A DNA stretch of 64,000 nt, from assembly GCA_009911185.1 (NCBI GenBank), contig QXWW01000018.1, forward strand, positions 1-64,000, read 5' to 3'. Both the position numbers and the translations under genes were made by a program. This DNA is from Lachnospiraceae bacterium (GTDB taxonomy: Bacteria > Bacillota > Clostridia > Lachnospirales > Lachnospiraceae). The notes below the pieces were generated by a model. It searched no databases and was not told the origin of the DNA. It saw only the letters and a program-made list of their open reading frames with translations. Shown here one piece after another: positions 18,026 to 26,909 of the stretch (positions are counted from its first letter, which is position 1; each line of letters opens with the position of its first letter).

Positions 18026-18115
18026 AATTTCCATGCCTCCTTTTTGTTCCTTTCAAATCTGTGTTTGTTTCCTCATCTTTCTTTGCGCGTATCTGAAATT
18101 TTAGAAACACTTTCA

Positions 18116-18172
18116 CACAAAAAGCACCAGAACTTCATATCTTCTATGGCCTAATGATATGAATCCTGGTGC
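18116..18172 (-). terminator. Intrinsic terminator in the MATE leader
   Basis: On the minus strand GCACCAGGATTCATATC pairs imperfectly with GATATGAAGTTCTGGTGC (18172-18124), followed by TTTTTGTGT. It lies between the structured leader and the MATE start codon, the position expected for a transcription-control expression platform. Confidence 0.8.
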
Positions 18173-18270
18173 ACATTCCCCTACCCGGCGGCAGAGGATT
18201 GCTTTTATATTATTGTATTTATTTTTACATAACCTGCTCACCATAAATGGAAAGCTTTTATGTTTTAAAA
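18124..18270 (-). ncRNA. Structured leader, candidate guanidine-IV (mepA-motif) riboswitch
   Basis: Transcript from the promoter at 18272-18300. First stem: ACATAA (18263-18258) pairs with TTATGT (18232-18227), enclosing an internal hairpin (CCATTTATGG) and GAGCAGG. After an AT-rich linker, a second hairpin (CCTCTGCCGCCGGGTAGGGG, 18197-18178) follows, then the terminator. Two hairpins plus a terminator ahead of a MepA-type exporter is the layout of the mepA/guanidine-IV riboswitch class known mainly from Clostridia. The structure and placement are seen; the class is assigned from context and recollection, not by covariance search. Confidence 0.55.
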
Positions 18271-18271
18271 G

Positions 18272-18300
18272 ATTTTACTCTTTTCTTAATTACATGTCAA
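18272..18300 (-). promoter_or_regulatory. Promoter of the MATE leader transcript
   Basis: On the minus strand TTGACA (18300-18295), 17-base spacer, TAAAAT (18277-18272). The transcript would begin near 18265, at the first stem of the structured leader. The 180 bases between this promoter and the end of gltD hold no gene or clear terminator. Confidence 0.85.
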
Positions 18301-18482
18301 GATTTTTCTATCAATTTTTGTCAATCTTCTCCGTATCTCCTGTTCTGACCCGTACAGCTCCTCCCCCAGATACCGTCATAATCAGTCTTCACATTCGTCA
18401 TAAATGCTCATGGTACCAGGCATTTTCATCATTTCGATTTCCAACGAACCATTGTGTTTTTTGCGTGTGTATCCCGGGAAAT

Positions 18483-19973
18483 TTACGCCTCCAGGTTCGT
18501 GTATCCCATGAGGCTGAAATCCACTTCCCTTGCTGCCTCCCTGCCTTCGCGGATCGCCCATACCACCAGTGACTGGCCTCTGCGCATATCCCCTGCTGCA
18601 AAAACATTCTTCACACTGGTATGGTAGCGCCCCTGCTCTGTCTGTACATTTGTGCGCTCATCCAAAGGCACACGAAAGGCGTCTGCAATATAGTGCTCTG
18701 CGCCCAGAAAACCAGCGGCAATCAGAACCAGATCCGCATCCATTTTACGCTCCGTCCCAGGAACCTCCGCCATACTTATGCGTCCGGTTTTCTCATCCTT
18801 TTTGCTCTCCAGCTTCACGGCAGTAAGACCGCAGAGATTTCCATTTTTATCTTTCAAAAATTCCTTTACCGTCGTCTGGTAGATTCTGGGGTCGCTGCCA
18901 AACACGGCAATCGCTTCCTGCTGACCATAATCTGTCTTGCAGACCTTAGGCCATTGGGGCCAGGGATTGTTCTCGCTGCGCTCATCCGGCGCTTTGGGCA
19001 TCATTTCAAGCTGTACCACCGAAGCGGCCCCGTGGCGGATTGCCGTTCCCACGCAGTCATTTCCCGTATCGCCTCCGCCGATTACCACCACTTTTTTGCC
19101 CCTGGCAGATATATACTTGTTATCCTTTAATTCCGAATCCAGCAGGCTTCTTGTAGTCGCCGCCAGAAAATCGACTGCAAAATAAATGTTTTTGGCGTCT
19201 CTGCCGGGAACCTTGATATCCCGCGGATTTTTAGCCCCGCAGGCAAGAATCACCCGGTCATACTCTTTCAGCAATTTGGACGCCTTCACATCCTTGCCCA
19301 CATTTACTCCCGTGACAAATTCCACGCCCTCTTCCTTCATTATATTAATTTTCCGTTCGATGATGTGCTTTTCCAGTTTCATATTAGGAATGCCATACAT
19401 TAGAAGCCCTCCCAGGCGGTCGTCCCGCTCATACACAGTCACCATATGCCCCCGCTTGTTGAGCTGGTCCGCCGCCGCCAGACCTGCCGGGCCGGAACCA
19501 ACGACCGCCACCTTTTTTCCGGTACGCACTTTTGGGGGATTTGCCCTAGCATATCCCTGTTCGTAGGCATTTTCAATAATGCCAAATTCATTTTCCTTGA
19601 CAGAAACAGCGTCGCCGTAATGACTGCAGGTGCAGGCCGCCTCGCAGAGAGCCGGACATACCCTTGCCGTAAACTCCGGAAAATTATTGGTCTTCTTCAG
19701 GCGGCTGTACGCCTGCCGCCAGTTTCCCGTATAAATCAGGTCATTCCACTCGGGCACCAGATTGTGCAGAGGACACCCGGAGGTCATTCCCATAATGTCC
19801 ATGCCTGACTGACAGAAGGGAACGCCGCATGCCATGCAGCGGGCGCCCTGTCTACGCTGTTCTTCCTGGCTAAGAGGAGTGTGAAATTCATTATAATTCT
19901 TAATACGCTCTTTGGGAGCCGCTGCCTCTGCTGTCTTTCTGTCATATTCCATAAATCCTGTTGGTTTTCCCAT
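18483..19973 (-). CDS. gltD: Glutamate synthase (NADPH) small subunit
   Basis: FAD-linked, iron-sulfur subunit that passes electrons from NADPH to GltB for glutamate formation from glutamine and 2-oxoglutarate. The N-terminal Cys-rich region ([33 protein letters not shown]) binds [4Fe-4S] clusters. FAD-binding [17 protein letters not shown] lies near 150 and NADPH-binding [15 protein letters not shown] near 295. AGAAGDM-like [11 protein letters not shown] near the C-terminus contacts FAD. 496 residues, full length; GGAGG lies eight bases before the ATG. It follows gltB by 131 bases in the same direction. Confidence 0.96.
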   Translation of the reverse strand: MGKPTGFMEYDRKTAEAAAPKERIKNYNEFHTPLSQEEQRRQGARCMACGVPFCQSGMDIMGMTSGCPLHNLVPEWNDLIYTGNWRQAYSRLKKTNNFPEFTARVCPALCEAACTCSHYGDAVSVKENEFGIIENAYEQGYARANPPKVRTGKKVAVVGSGPAGLAAADQLNKRGHMVTVYERDDRLGGLLMYGIPNMKLEKHIIERKINIMKEEGVEFVTGVNVGKDVKASKLLKEYDRVILACGAKNPRDIKVPGRDAKNIYFAVDFLAATTRSLLDSELKDNKYISARGKKVVVIGGGDTGNDCVGTAIRHGAASVVQLEMMPKAPDERSENNPWPQWPKVCKTDYGQQEAIAVFGSDPRIYQTTVKEFLKDKNGNLCGLTAVKLESKKDEKTGRISMAEVPGTERKMDADLVLIAAGFLGAEHYIADAFRVPLDERTNVQTEQGRYHTSVKNVFAAGDMRRGQSLVVWAIREGREAAREVDFSLMGYTNLEA

Positions 19974-20104
19974 GACAAATTCCTCCTTAAATTCTCACTT
20001 TACTGCCTTATCGATCTTAGCGGCATCAGGGCTTCTTACGGCTCTGCCGGGCCCTTCCATGCAAATCTTATTTCATTGGCTTTTCTTAGCTGCATCCGAA
20101 CTTC

Positions 20105-23100
20105 TCACGCCAAATTTGTATTGGCATAAAATGCCTCAATCTGCGCCTGTTCGGAACTCAGCCCTTTTTCTTCCATCTGCACGATGGCCATCATCATGCG
20201 GTTATAGTCATGAGGTACAATCTTTTTGAATTTTGGAAGATACTGGCTGAAATGGTCCAGAATTTCCTTCCCTTTGCAGGAATTGGTCAACGCCACATGT
20301 TCTTTTATCATATCTTTCAATTCCATTACGTCATATTTAGAGGTAATCTCCTGGGAAAATACCATTTCCTTATTGATTCTGGTGTACAAATCGCTGTCTT
20401 CATCCAGTACATAGGCAATTCCGCCGCTCATACCCGCCGCAAAGTTTTTCCCGGTTTTTCCAAGAACTACCACCCGGCCGCCGGTCATATATTCACAGCC
20501 GTGATCGCCTACGCCCTCGACCACCGCATTTGCCCCGGAATTGCGTACGCAGAACCGTTCTCCGGCAACGCCGTTGATGAACGCCTTTCCACTGGTGGCC
20601 CCATAAAGCGCTACGTTTCCGATAATAATGTTTTCATCCTGACGGTATTTGACTCCTGCCGGCGGGTAGACTACCAGTTTGCCGCCGGACAATCCTTTTC
20701 CAAAATAATCGTTACTGTCTCCCACCAGCTCCAGGGTCAGTCCTTTGGGAATAAACGCCCCAAAACTCTGACCTCCCGCCCCGGTACATTTCACCAGGAA
20801 CGTGTCTTCTTCCAGACTGTTCACATAACGCCTGGTAATCTCGGAACCGAAAATTGTTCCGAACGCCCGGTCCGTATTGGTAACTTCCACATCAATACTG
20901 CGTTTCTGTCCGCTTTCCAGAGCAGATTTCAACTGCTTTAAGAGAATTTTCTCATCCTTGGTCTTTTCCAGTTCAAAGTCATAGACTTGTTTCGGATCAA
21001 AGATGACCTTTTCCTTAGGCCCGGCAAACGGATTGTGCAGGATTGCAGACAAATCCAGCTCTTTTTCCCTGCCGCTTAAATCCTCACGTACTTTCAGCAG
21101 ATCGCTGCGTCCCACCAGCTCGTCTACCGTACGCACGCCCAATTTCGCCATATACTCCCGCAGCTCCTCGGCGATAAAACGCATAAAGTTCACCACATAT
21201 TCCGGCTTTCCCGCAAAGCGTTTGCGCAATTCCGGATTCTGGGTTGCAATCCCTGCCGGACAGGTATCGAGATTGCAGACGCGCATCATCACGCAGCCCA
21301 TGGTTACCAGAGGAGCCGTGGCAAAACCAAATTCTTCCGCTCCCAGCATGGCGGCAATCGCCACGTCGCGTCCGGTCATCAGTTTTCCGTCTGTTTCAAT
21401 CCGCACCTTATTGCGCAGACCATTGAGAATCAGTGTCTGGTGCGTCTCGGAAAGCCCCAGTTCCCAGGGAAGTCCGGCATTATGGATGGAACTGCTGGGC
21501 GCCGCCCCGGTTCCGCCGTCATAACCGGAAATCAAAACGACTTGCGCTCCCGCCTTTGCCACACCCGCGGCAACGGTACCCACACCGGCCTCTGATACCA
21601 GTTTTACCGTAATCCTTGCCTGGCGGTTGGAGTTCTTCAGGTCATATATCAACTGCTCTAAATCCTCTATGGAATAAATGTCATGGTGCGGCGGCGGAGA
21701 AATCAAGGACACGCCCGGCGTAGACAGCCTGGTCTTGGCAATCCAGGGATATACCTTCTGTCCCGGAAGATGTCCGCCCTCTCCCGGCTTGGCTCCCTGC
21801 GCCATTTTGATCTGTATCTCCTTGGCGCTCACCAGATACTGACTGGTAACGCCAAACCTTCCGGACGCCACCTGCTTGATGGCAGAGCAGCGGTTAAGGC
21901 CATCCCTGCCTGCCGTCAGACGCTCCGGGCTTTCTCCGCCTTCTCCGCTGTTTGATTTTCCATGGAGGCGGTTCATGGCAATTGCCAGCGTTTCATGCGC
22001 TTCCTGAGAAATAGAACCGTAGGACATGGCTCCCGTTTTAAAACGCGTCACAATGGACTCCACACTCTCCACTTCCTCCAGAGGAACCCCTTTTTTCGGA
22101 TAATGAAAAGCCATCATGCCGCGGATATTCGCATTTCTTTCCTGCGCATCCGCCGCCTGGGTATATTGTTTAAAGAGCTGGTAATCGCCTCTTTTCGTAG
22201 ATTCCTGTAAAAGATGAATGGTCACTGGATTATAGAGATGGCTGTCCGCGCCGCTGCGCATCTTATGGCGTCCGCGGCTCTCTAACGTTAAATCCGTTTC
22301 CAAACCCAGAGGATCATAGGCGCTGGAATGCAGAGCGTCCACATCTTCTTCAATATCCTTTAAGGTAATGCCACCGATACGGCTTACCGTATTCGTAAAA
22401 TATTTCTCAATCACATCCGCACTGATCCCAATCGCCTCAAAAATCTTGGCCCCCTGATAGGATTGAATCGTGGAAATTCCCATTTTTGCAGCAATTTTTA
22501 CAATACCGTGAAGAATGGCGTTATTGTAGTCCGCTACCGCCGCATAGTAATCCTTATCCAGCATGTGTTCGTCAATCAACTGCCTGACCGTATCCTGCGC
22601 CAGATAGGGGTTAATGGCACAGGCGCCATACCCTAAAAGCGTCGCAAAATGATGAACTTCCCTGGGCTCCCCGGACTCCAGTATCATAGCCAGGGCCGTG
22701 CGCTTTTTCGTCTTAATCAGATACTGCTGCAAAGCCGACACTGCAAGGAGTGAGGGAATCGGCACATGGTTTTCATCCACACTCCGGTCTGATAAAATCA
22801 AAATGTTGGCTCCGTCCCGGTACGCCCGGTCAGCTTCTACAAACAAGCGGTCAATGGCTTTTTCCAGACTGGTATTCTTATAATAGGTAATGGGAATTTC
22901 TACTACATGAAATCCCTCCACGTTCATGGCCTTGATTTTCATGAGATCCGTGTTCGTAAGAATCGGGTTATCCACCTTTAACACCTGGCAATTCAAGGGC
23001 TTTTCTTCCAGCAGATTGCCGTCCTCCCCGATATATACGGTGGTACTGGTTACCACTTCTTCCCGGATGGAGTCAATGGGCGGATTCGTTACCTGCGCAA

Positions 23101-24649
23101 ATTTTTGTTTGAAATAGTTAAACAGGGGCTGATGATCGCCTGCCAGCGCAGCCAGAGGGGTATCAATTCCCATTGCCGCCGTTGCCTCTCCGCCGTTTTT
23201 CGCCATGGGAAGTATGGACTCCTTTAAAGATTCATACGTATAGCCAAAGGTTTTCTGCAGTCTCTGCCGCTCTTCACTTTGATATTCCGGTACCCGCTGA
23301 TTAGGAATTTTCAAATCGGAAAGTTTGATTAAATTGCGGTCCAGCCATTCGCCATAAGGCTGCCTGCCCGCATATTTTTCTTTTAATTCATCATCATCAA
23401 TGACTCTTCCCTGAACCGTGTCCACCAGAAGCATTTTCCCGGGACGGAGGCGTTCTTTCGCCACAATCTTCGTAGGCGGAAGATCAAGCACTCCCACTTC
23501 CGAAGATAAAATCAGATAATCATCTTCCGTAATATAGTAGCGGGAGGGACGCAGGCCGTTCCGGTCCAGGATTGCCCCTAAAATATCCCCGTCGCTGAAT
23601 AAAATAGAGGCCGGGCCGTCCCATGGCTCCATCATGGTCGCGTAATACTGGTAGAAGTCCTTTTTCTTCTGGCTCATAATCTGGTTATTCGCCCATGGCT
23701 CCGGAATGGTAATCATCACTGCCAGGGGCAGATCCATCCCGCTCATCACCAGAAATTCCAGGGTGTTATCCAATCGCGCAGAATCGGAGCCTTCGGTATT
23801 CACCACCGGAAGTACCTTCTGCAGCTCTCCGCGCAAATGCTCTGATTCCATGGTTTCCTCCCTGGCAAGCATTTTATCGGCATTTCCGCGAATGGTATTG
23901 ATTTCTCCGTTATGCACAATAAAACGGTTGGGATGCGCGCGCTCCCAGCTCGGGTTGGTATTGGTGGAAAATCTGGAATGCACGGTTGCAATTGCCGATT
24001 CATAATCCGTATCCTGCAAATCCTCAAAAAACTGACGAAGCTGCTCCACCAGAAACATGCCCTTATATACGATGGTACGGCTGGAAAGAGAAACCACATA
24101 CGTATCGTCATTTGACTGCTCAAATACCCGCCGCGCCACATAGAGTCTGCGGTCAAAATCCAGCCCCCTGCCGACATTCTCGGGACGTTTTACAAACCCC
24201 TGCATAATGCAGGGCATACAGTCCACGGCCTTCTTGCCCAATTTCTCAGGGGCAATAGGCACCTGTCGCCAGCCCAGAAATTCCATGCCTTCTTTCCTGA
24301 CAATCACCTCAAACATTTTCTTTGCCTGATTACGCTTTAATTCATCCTGGGAAAAGAAAAACATTCCAATTCCATAATCCCGTTCCTCTCCCAATATAAT
24401 TCCGGCTTCTTTTGCCGCCTTTTGAAAGAACTTGTGAGAAATCTGCAACAGGATTCCCACGCCGTCTCCGGTCTTGCCCTCTGCATCTTTACCAGCTCTG
24501 TGTTTTAAATTTTCTACAATCTTCAATGCATTTTCCACTGTCTTATGGGTCTTAACGCCTTTGATATTTACCACTGCACCAATTCCGCAGTTGTCATGTT
24601 CAAATTCTGGATCATACAGTCCTATTGCTGTTCTTTTCGTCTCCTGCAT
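20105..24649 (-). CDS. gltB: Glutamate synthase large subunit
   Basis: Large catalytic subunit of GOGAT. The N-terminal class II glutaminase domain carries the nucleophile Cys in DNCGIGAV (about residue 21, so a short propeptide is likely removed). The central domain is followed by the FMN-binding TIM barrel (GGHLPGQKVYPWIA, SGYDGGTGAAP) with the [3Fe-4S] Cys cluster CVMMRVCNLDTCPAGIATQ, and the C-terminal beta-helix of repeated G-x-x-x-G turns (MTGGRVVVLGKTGKNFAAGMSGG). 1514 residues, normal. Ammonia released from glutamine is channelled to 2-oxoglutarate. Confidence 0.96.
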   Translation of the reverse strand: MQETKRTAIGLYDPEFEHDNCGIGAVVNIKGVKTHKTVENALKIVENLKHRAGKDAEGKTGDGVGILLQISHKFFQKAAKEAGIILGEERDYGIGMFFFSQDELKRNQAKKMFEVIVRKEGMEFLGWRQVPIAPEKLGKKAVDCMPCIMQGFVKRPENVGRGLDFDRRLYVARRVFEQSNDDTYVVSLSSRTIVYKGMFLVEQLRQFFEDLQDTDYESAIATVHSRFSTNTNPSWERAHPNRFIVHNGEINTIRGNADKMLAREETMESEHLRGELQKVLPVVNTEGSDSARLDNTLEFLVMSGMDLPLAVMITIPEPWANNQIMSQKKKDFYQYYATMMEPWDGPASILFSDGDILGAILDRNGLRPSRYYITEDDYLILSSEVGVLDLPPTKIVAKERLRPGKMLLVDTVQGRVIDDDELKEKYAGRQPYGEWLDRNLIKLSDLKIPNQRVPEYQSEERQRLQKTFGYTYESLKESILPMAKNGGEATAAMGIDTPLAALAGDHQPLFNYFKQKFAQVTNPPIDSIREEVVTSTTVYIGEDGNLLEEKPLNCQVLKVDNPILTNTDLMKIKAMNVEGFHVVEIPITYYKNTSLEKAIDRLFVEADRAYRDGANILILSDRSVDENHVPIPSLLAVSALQQYLIKTKKRTALAMILESGEPREVHHFATLLGYGACAINPYLAQDTVRQLIDEHMLDKDYYAAVADYNNAILHGIVKIAAKMGISTIQSYQGAKIFEAIGISADVIEKYFTNTVSRIGGITLKDIEEDVDALHSSAYDPLGLETDLTLESRGRHKMRSGADSHLYNPVTIHLLQESTKRGDYQLFKQYTQAADAQERNANIRGMMAFHYPKKGVPLEEVESVESIVTRFKTGAMSYGSISQEAHETLAIAMNRLHGKSNSGEGGESPERLTAGRDGLNRCSAIKQVASGRFGVTSQYLVSAKEIQIKMAQGAKPGEGGHLPGQKVYPWIAKTRLSTPGVSLISPPPHHDIYSIEDLEQLIYDLKNSNRQARITVKLVSEAGVGTVAAGVAKAGAQVVLISGYDGGTGAAPSSSIHNAGLPWELGLSETHQTLILNGLRNKVRIETDGKLMTGRDVAIAAMLGAEEFGFATAPLVTMGCVMMRVCNLDTCPAGIATQNPELRKRFAGKPEYVVNFMRFIAEELREYMAKLGVRTVDELVGRSDLLKVREDLSGREKELDLSAILHNPFAGPKEKVIFDPKQVYDFELEKTKDEKILLKQLKSALESGQKRSIDVEVTNTDRAFGTIFGSEITRRYVNSLEEDTFLVKCTGAGGQSFGAFIPKGLTLELVGDSNDYFGKGLSGGKLVVYPPAGVKYRQDENIIIGNVALYGATSGKAFINGVAGERFCVRNSGANAVVEGVGDHGCEYMTGGRVVVLGKTGKNFAAGMSGGIAYVLDEDSDLYTRINKEMVFSQEITSKYDVMELKDMIKEHVALTNSCKGKEILDHFSQYLPKFKKIVPHDYNRMMMAIVQMEEKGLSSEQAQIEAFYANTNLA

Positions 24650-24705
24650 CTCTTTTCCTCCCTGTTTTTACCACTTTGCTATGGTGAAGTGTTTCTCTGC
24701 ACATT

Positions 24706-24734
24706 ACTATACACCTTTTTTTTCTTCTTGTAAA
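24706..24734 (-). promoter_or_regulatory. gltB promoter
   Basis: On the minus strand TTTACA (24734-24729), 17-base spacer, TATAGT (24711-24706), about 57 bases before the gltB start. The inverted repeat at 24756-24797 lies just upstream of the -35, an activator-type position. Confidence 0.7.
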
Positions 24735-24755
24735 CCGTTTTTTTCTTTAAATCGT

Positions 24756-24797
24756 CTGATAATTTGAATATTATTAAAATATTCTGTATATTATCAG
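24756..24797. promoter_or_regulatory. 42-bp inverted repeat upstream of gltB promoter
   Basis: Outer arms CTGATAAT (24756-24763) and ATTATCAG (24790-24797) are perfect, and inner arms GAATATT/AATATTC continue the symmetry. It begins about 22 bases upstream of the gltB -35. The layout suits an activator such as a LysR-type regulator, but no such gene is in the window and AT-richness alone can make such symmetry. Confidence 0.4.
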
Positions 24798-25184
24798 AAA
24801 ATTAATGGATGTTTTTTCTTTAAATAGCTCATTTCAATACAATTCCATGGTTGATTTCCAAATTTTTTTCTTCAATTTCTGTACTAATGCTAAAGTTATG
24901 TCTTATTTTTCGGAAATTGTATGAATTGTTTACTGTGGGAAATTAAGAATTTTATGAATCTATAAATATTTGTCTGAAACGGCAGCTATTGTGATGTCCC
25001 TGACTGCTGCATTCGTTTGGATACATCGAAAAGTTCTGTTTTATACCAATCAGAGCTATGATAAAACAAAAAATTTTTCTGTGCTTATTTATGGCTTTCC
25101 AGTGAACGCTCTGGCAATTTGCAGTATGAACCCGCGCTGCCGCTATTTGTTTTTCTCATATTTTACAAAATTTCAATTATATAC
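24798..25184. other. AT-rich intergenic stretch, no gene seen
   Basis: Roughly 390 bases between the divergent gltB and marR promoters. The only longer frame (24970-25188) has no ribosome binding site and reads through the marR -35, so I do not call it. No RNA structure or repeat stood out. Confidence 0.5.
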
Positions 25185-25233
25185 TTGACAATCATCTTCT
25201 TTTTACATAATATATAGTTCACAACGTAAACTA
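25185..25233 (+). promoter_or_regulatory. marR promoter with overlapping MarR-type operator
   Basis: TTGACA (25185-25190), 17-base spacer, TAATAT (25208-25213). Covering the expected start is TAGTTCACAACGTAAACTA (25215-25233), an inverted repeat with 8-base arms and one mismatch, the size of a MarR-family site. Autorepression of the marR/FUSC operon is likely. Confidence 0.75.
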
Positions 25234-25287
25234 TTTTTCAAAAACAGAAGCCGCAGCATCTTTAAGAAAAGGGTTAGGTTCATACGT

Positions 25288-25731
25288 ATGGAAAATTTCG
25301 ACTGGATTGAGATGATGGAAAAAATGCAGGAAATCAGACTTTTTTCAAGTCTTCATATAAGAGGAAAGAGAAAAGGCGCCACATCGCCTCAGGAAGTGGA
25401 TGTGCTGTCTCGTATCGTAATGTCTGACGCGCCGCTGACCCCTATGGATTTGACTGCTCTCACAGGATTAAGCAAATCCGCGGTAAGCCGCCTGGTAGAA
25501 CATCTGGAACACAAAGCGTTTCTTGTAAAACAATACAAAGAAAACGATAAGCGAAGCTACACTCTTCACATTACAGAAAAAGGAAACCAGGAGCTGCTGC
25601 AGACATATGAACACTACCTGAAACCAATCTATCATCTTCGCAGAACTCTTGGAGAAGAACGATTTGCATCGTTACTGACGCAAATCAAAGAAGCAAATTA
25701 TCTGGTACAAAATAAGGAGGGAATCAAATGA
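25288..25731 (+). CDS. MarR-family transcriptional regulator
   Basis: Winged-helix dimeric repressor. The recognition helix region reads LTALTGLSKSAVSRLVEHLEHKAFL and the wing KENDKRSYTLHITEKG, both typical. 147 residues. Only a weak ribosome binding site (TTAGG) precedes the ATG, which may limit repressor level. The gene overlaps the exporter gene in an ATGA arrangement. The ligand is unknown; MarR regulators beside FUSC exporters often answer aromatic or phenolic compounds. Confidence 0.9.
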   Translation: MENFDWIEMMEKMQEIRLFSSLHIRGKRKGATSPQEVDVLSRIVMSDAPLTPMDLTALTGLSKSAVSRLVEHLEHKAFLVKQYKENDKRSYTLHITEKGNQELLQTYEHYLKPIYHLRRTLGEERFASLLTQIKEANYLVQNKEGIK

Positions 25732-26807
25732 CTTTTTATCAGGAACTTCAGCTTAATCAGGCTGGATCGAAATCCTATATCTCAAGTTTTGAACATCCAA
25801 AAGACAGATGGATACACACCGGTATTTATTTATTCAAGATCTTTTTAAATATCGCTTTTTGTACGGCCTTTATCGCTTTGTTCTGCGCATTGTTCGGTAC
25901 GGAAAACAGTTCTGCCGGACTTGCCGTACTGCTCAGCATTATGGTATTTCGCTGTGCCGATTTCGGTATCCGCACCTCTCACGGCACATGGAACATTTTT
26001 ATCGTGTTTGCAATATTGGCAGCCGGACCTAAACTGTCCAATCTGCTTCCTGCCGGATGGGCTTTTTGTGCAAATGTCATTTGCATTATGCTTTTAATGC
26101 TTCTCGGCTGTCATAATGTGATCATGTACAACCACTCTACCCTGGTACTTGCCTATCTCTTGCTGCAAGGATATGACGTCAGCGGCGAGATGTACGCCAA
26201 ACGGCTGTCAGGACTTTTTATCGGCGCGATTCTGACAGCGGCGGTATTTTACCGCAACCATCGGAAAAAAACTTATAAACGCACCTTTAAAAACCTTTTT
26301 CAGGAATTTGACTTATCTTCTGCACGTACGCAATGGCAGCTTCGTCTTACGCTGACAATTTCCAGCATCATGCTGCTTGCCTCCCTTTTGGGCATTCCAA
26401 AAGCTATGTGGATAAGTATTGCAGCCATGTCCGTATGCGTGCCATTTCGAAAAGATATGTCAGAGCGAATCAAATACCGCGCCCCGGGAAATATACTGGG
26501 AAGCATCCTGTTTGTGGCGGCCTATTTCCTTTTGCCGGACGGCATACTTCCCTGTCTGGGAATCCTTGGAGGTATCGGTACCGGATTGTCCGCCAGCTAC
26601 GGATGGCAGACTGTATGCAACGCTTTTAGCTCTCTCGCCGTGGCAGTACCTGTTTTCGGTCTCCCATCCGCTGTTTTGCTTCGGATTTTTAACAATCTGT
26701 TCGGCTCCGTTTATACATGGCTGTTTGACCAGGTATTTCATCCCCTGCTCTCTGCCGTGAATAACCTGCTGAACACCTTCAACAATAATGTGCAGACTGT
26801 GCATTAA
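25728..26807 (+). CDS. FUSC-family inner-membrane exporter component
   Basis: Fusaric acid resistance/aromatic acid exporter-like protein. Two membrane blocks of about four to five helices (residues 35-185 and 215-320) flank a basic cytoplasmic segment (YRNHRKKTYKRTFKNLFQEF). 359 residues, shorter than proteobacterial AaeB. Coupled to marR by a 4-base overlap. A role in extruding a small aromatic acid or an inhibitory compound is inferred from family and regulator. Confidence 0.8.
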   Translation: MTFYQELQLNQAGSKSYISSFEHPKDRWIHTGIYLFKIFLNIAFCTAFIALFCALFGTENSSAGLAVLLSIMVFRCADFGIRTSHGTWNIFIVFAILAAGPKLSNLLPAGWAFCANVICIMLLMLLGCHNVIMYNHSTLVLAYLLLQGYDVSGEMYAKRLSGLFIGAILTAAVFYRNHRKKTYKRTFKNLFQEFDLSSARTQWQLRLTLTISSIMLLASLLGIPKAMWISIAAMSVCVPFRKDMSERIKYRAPGNILGSILFVAAYFLLPDGILPCLGILGGIGTGLSASYGWQTVCNAFSSLAVAVPVFGLPSAVLLRIFNNLFGSVYTWLFDQVFHPLLSAVNNLLNTFNNNVQTVH

Positions 26808-26849
26808 TGGTTCCTTTATTGTATATTCTAGAATATAGTCAATTATTTA

Positions 26850-26887
26850 CAGGGCAGGCAGCGGCGTCTTCGCCTCTGCCTGCCCTG
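26850..26887. terminator. GC-rich hairpin between convergent FUSC and GH3 genes
   Basis: CAGGGCAGGCAG (from 26850) pairs with CTGCCTGCCCTG (to 26887), with further pairing GGCG/CGCC and a 4-base TCTT loop. Neither side has a good T run, so it is a strong barrier hairpin rather than a textbook terminator. Confidence 0.55.
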
Positions 26888-26909
26888 CCAGTCTCCTGCT
26901 GTACAGCCC

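Noticed and set aside
19974-20104. Two similar stretches (CTAAGA...CGT pattern, about 27 bases each) between gltB and gltD
   Set aside because: Only loosely similar; too weak to call a duplicated element or regulatory site.
24970-25188. 72-codon plus-strand frame before marR
   Set aside because: No ribosome binding site, reads into the marR -35, no protein-like features.
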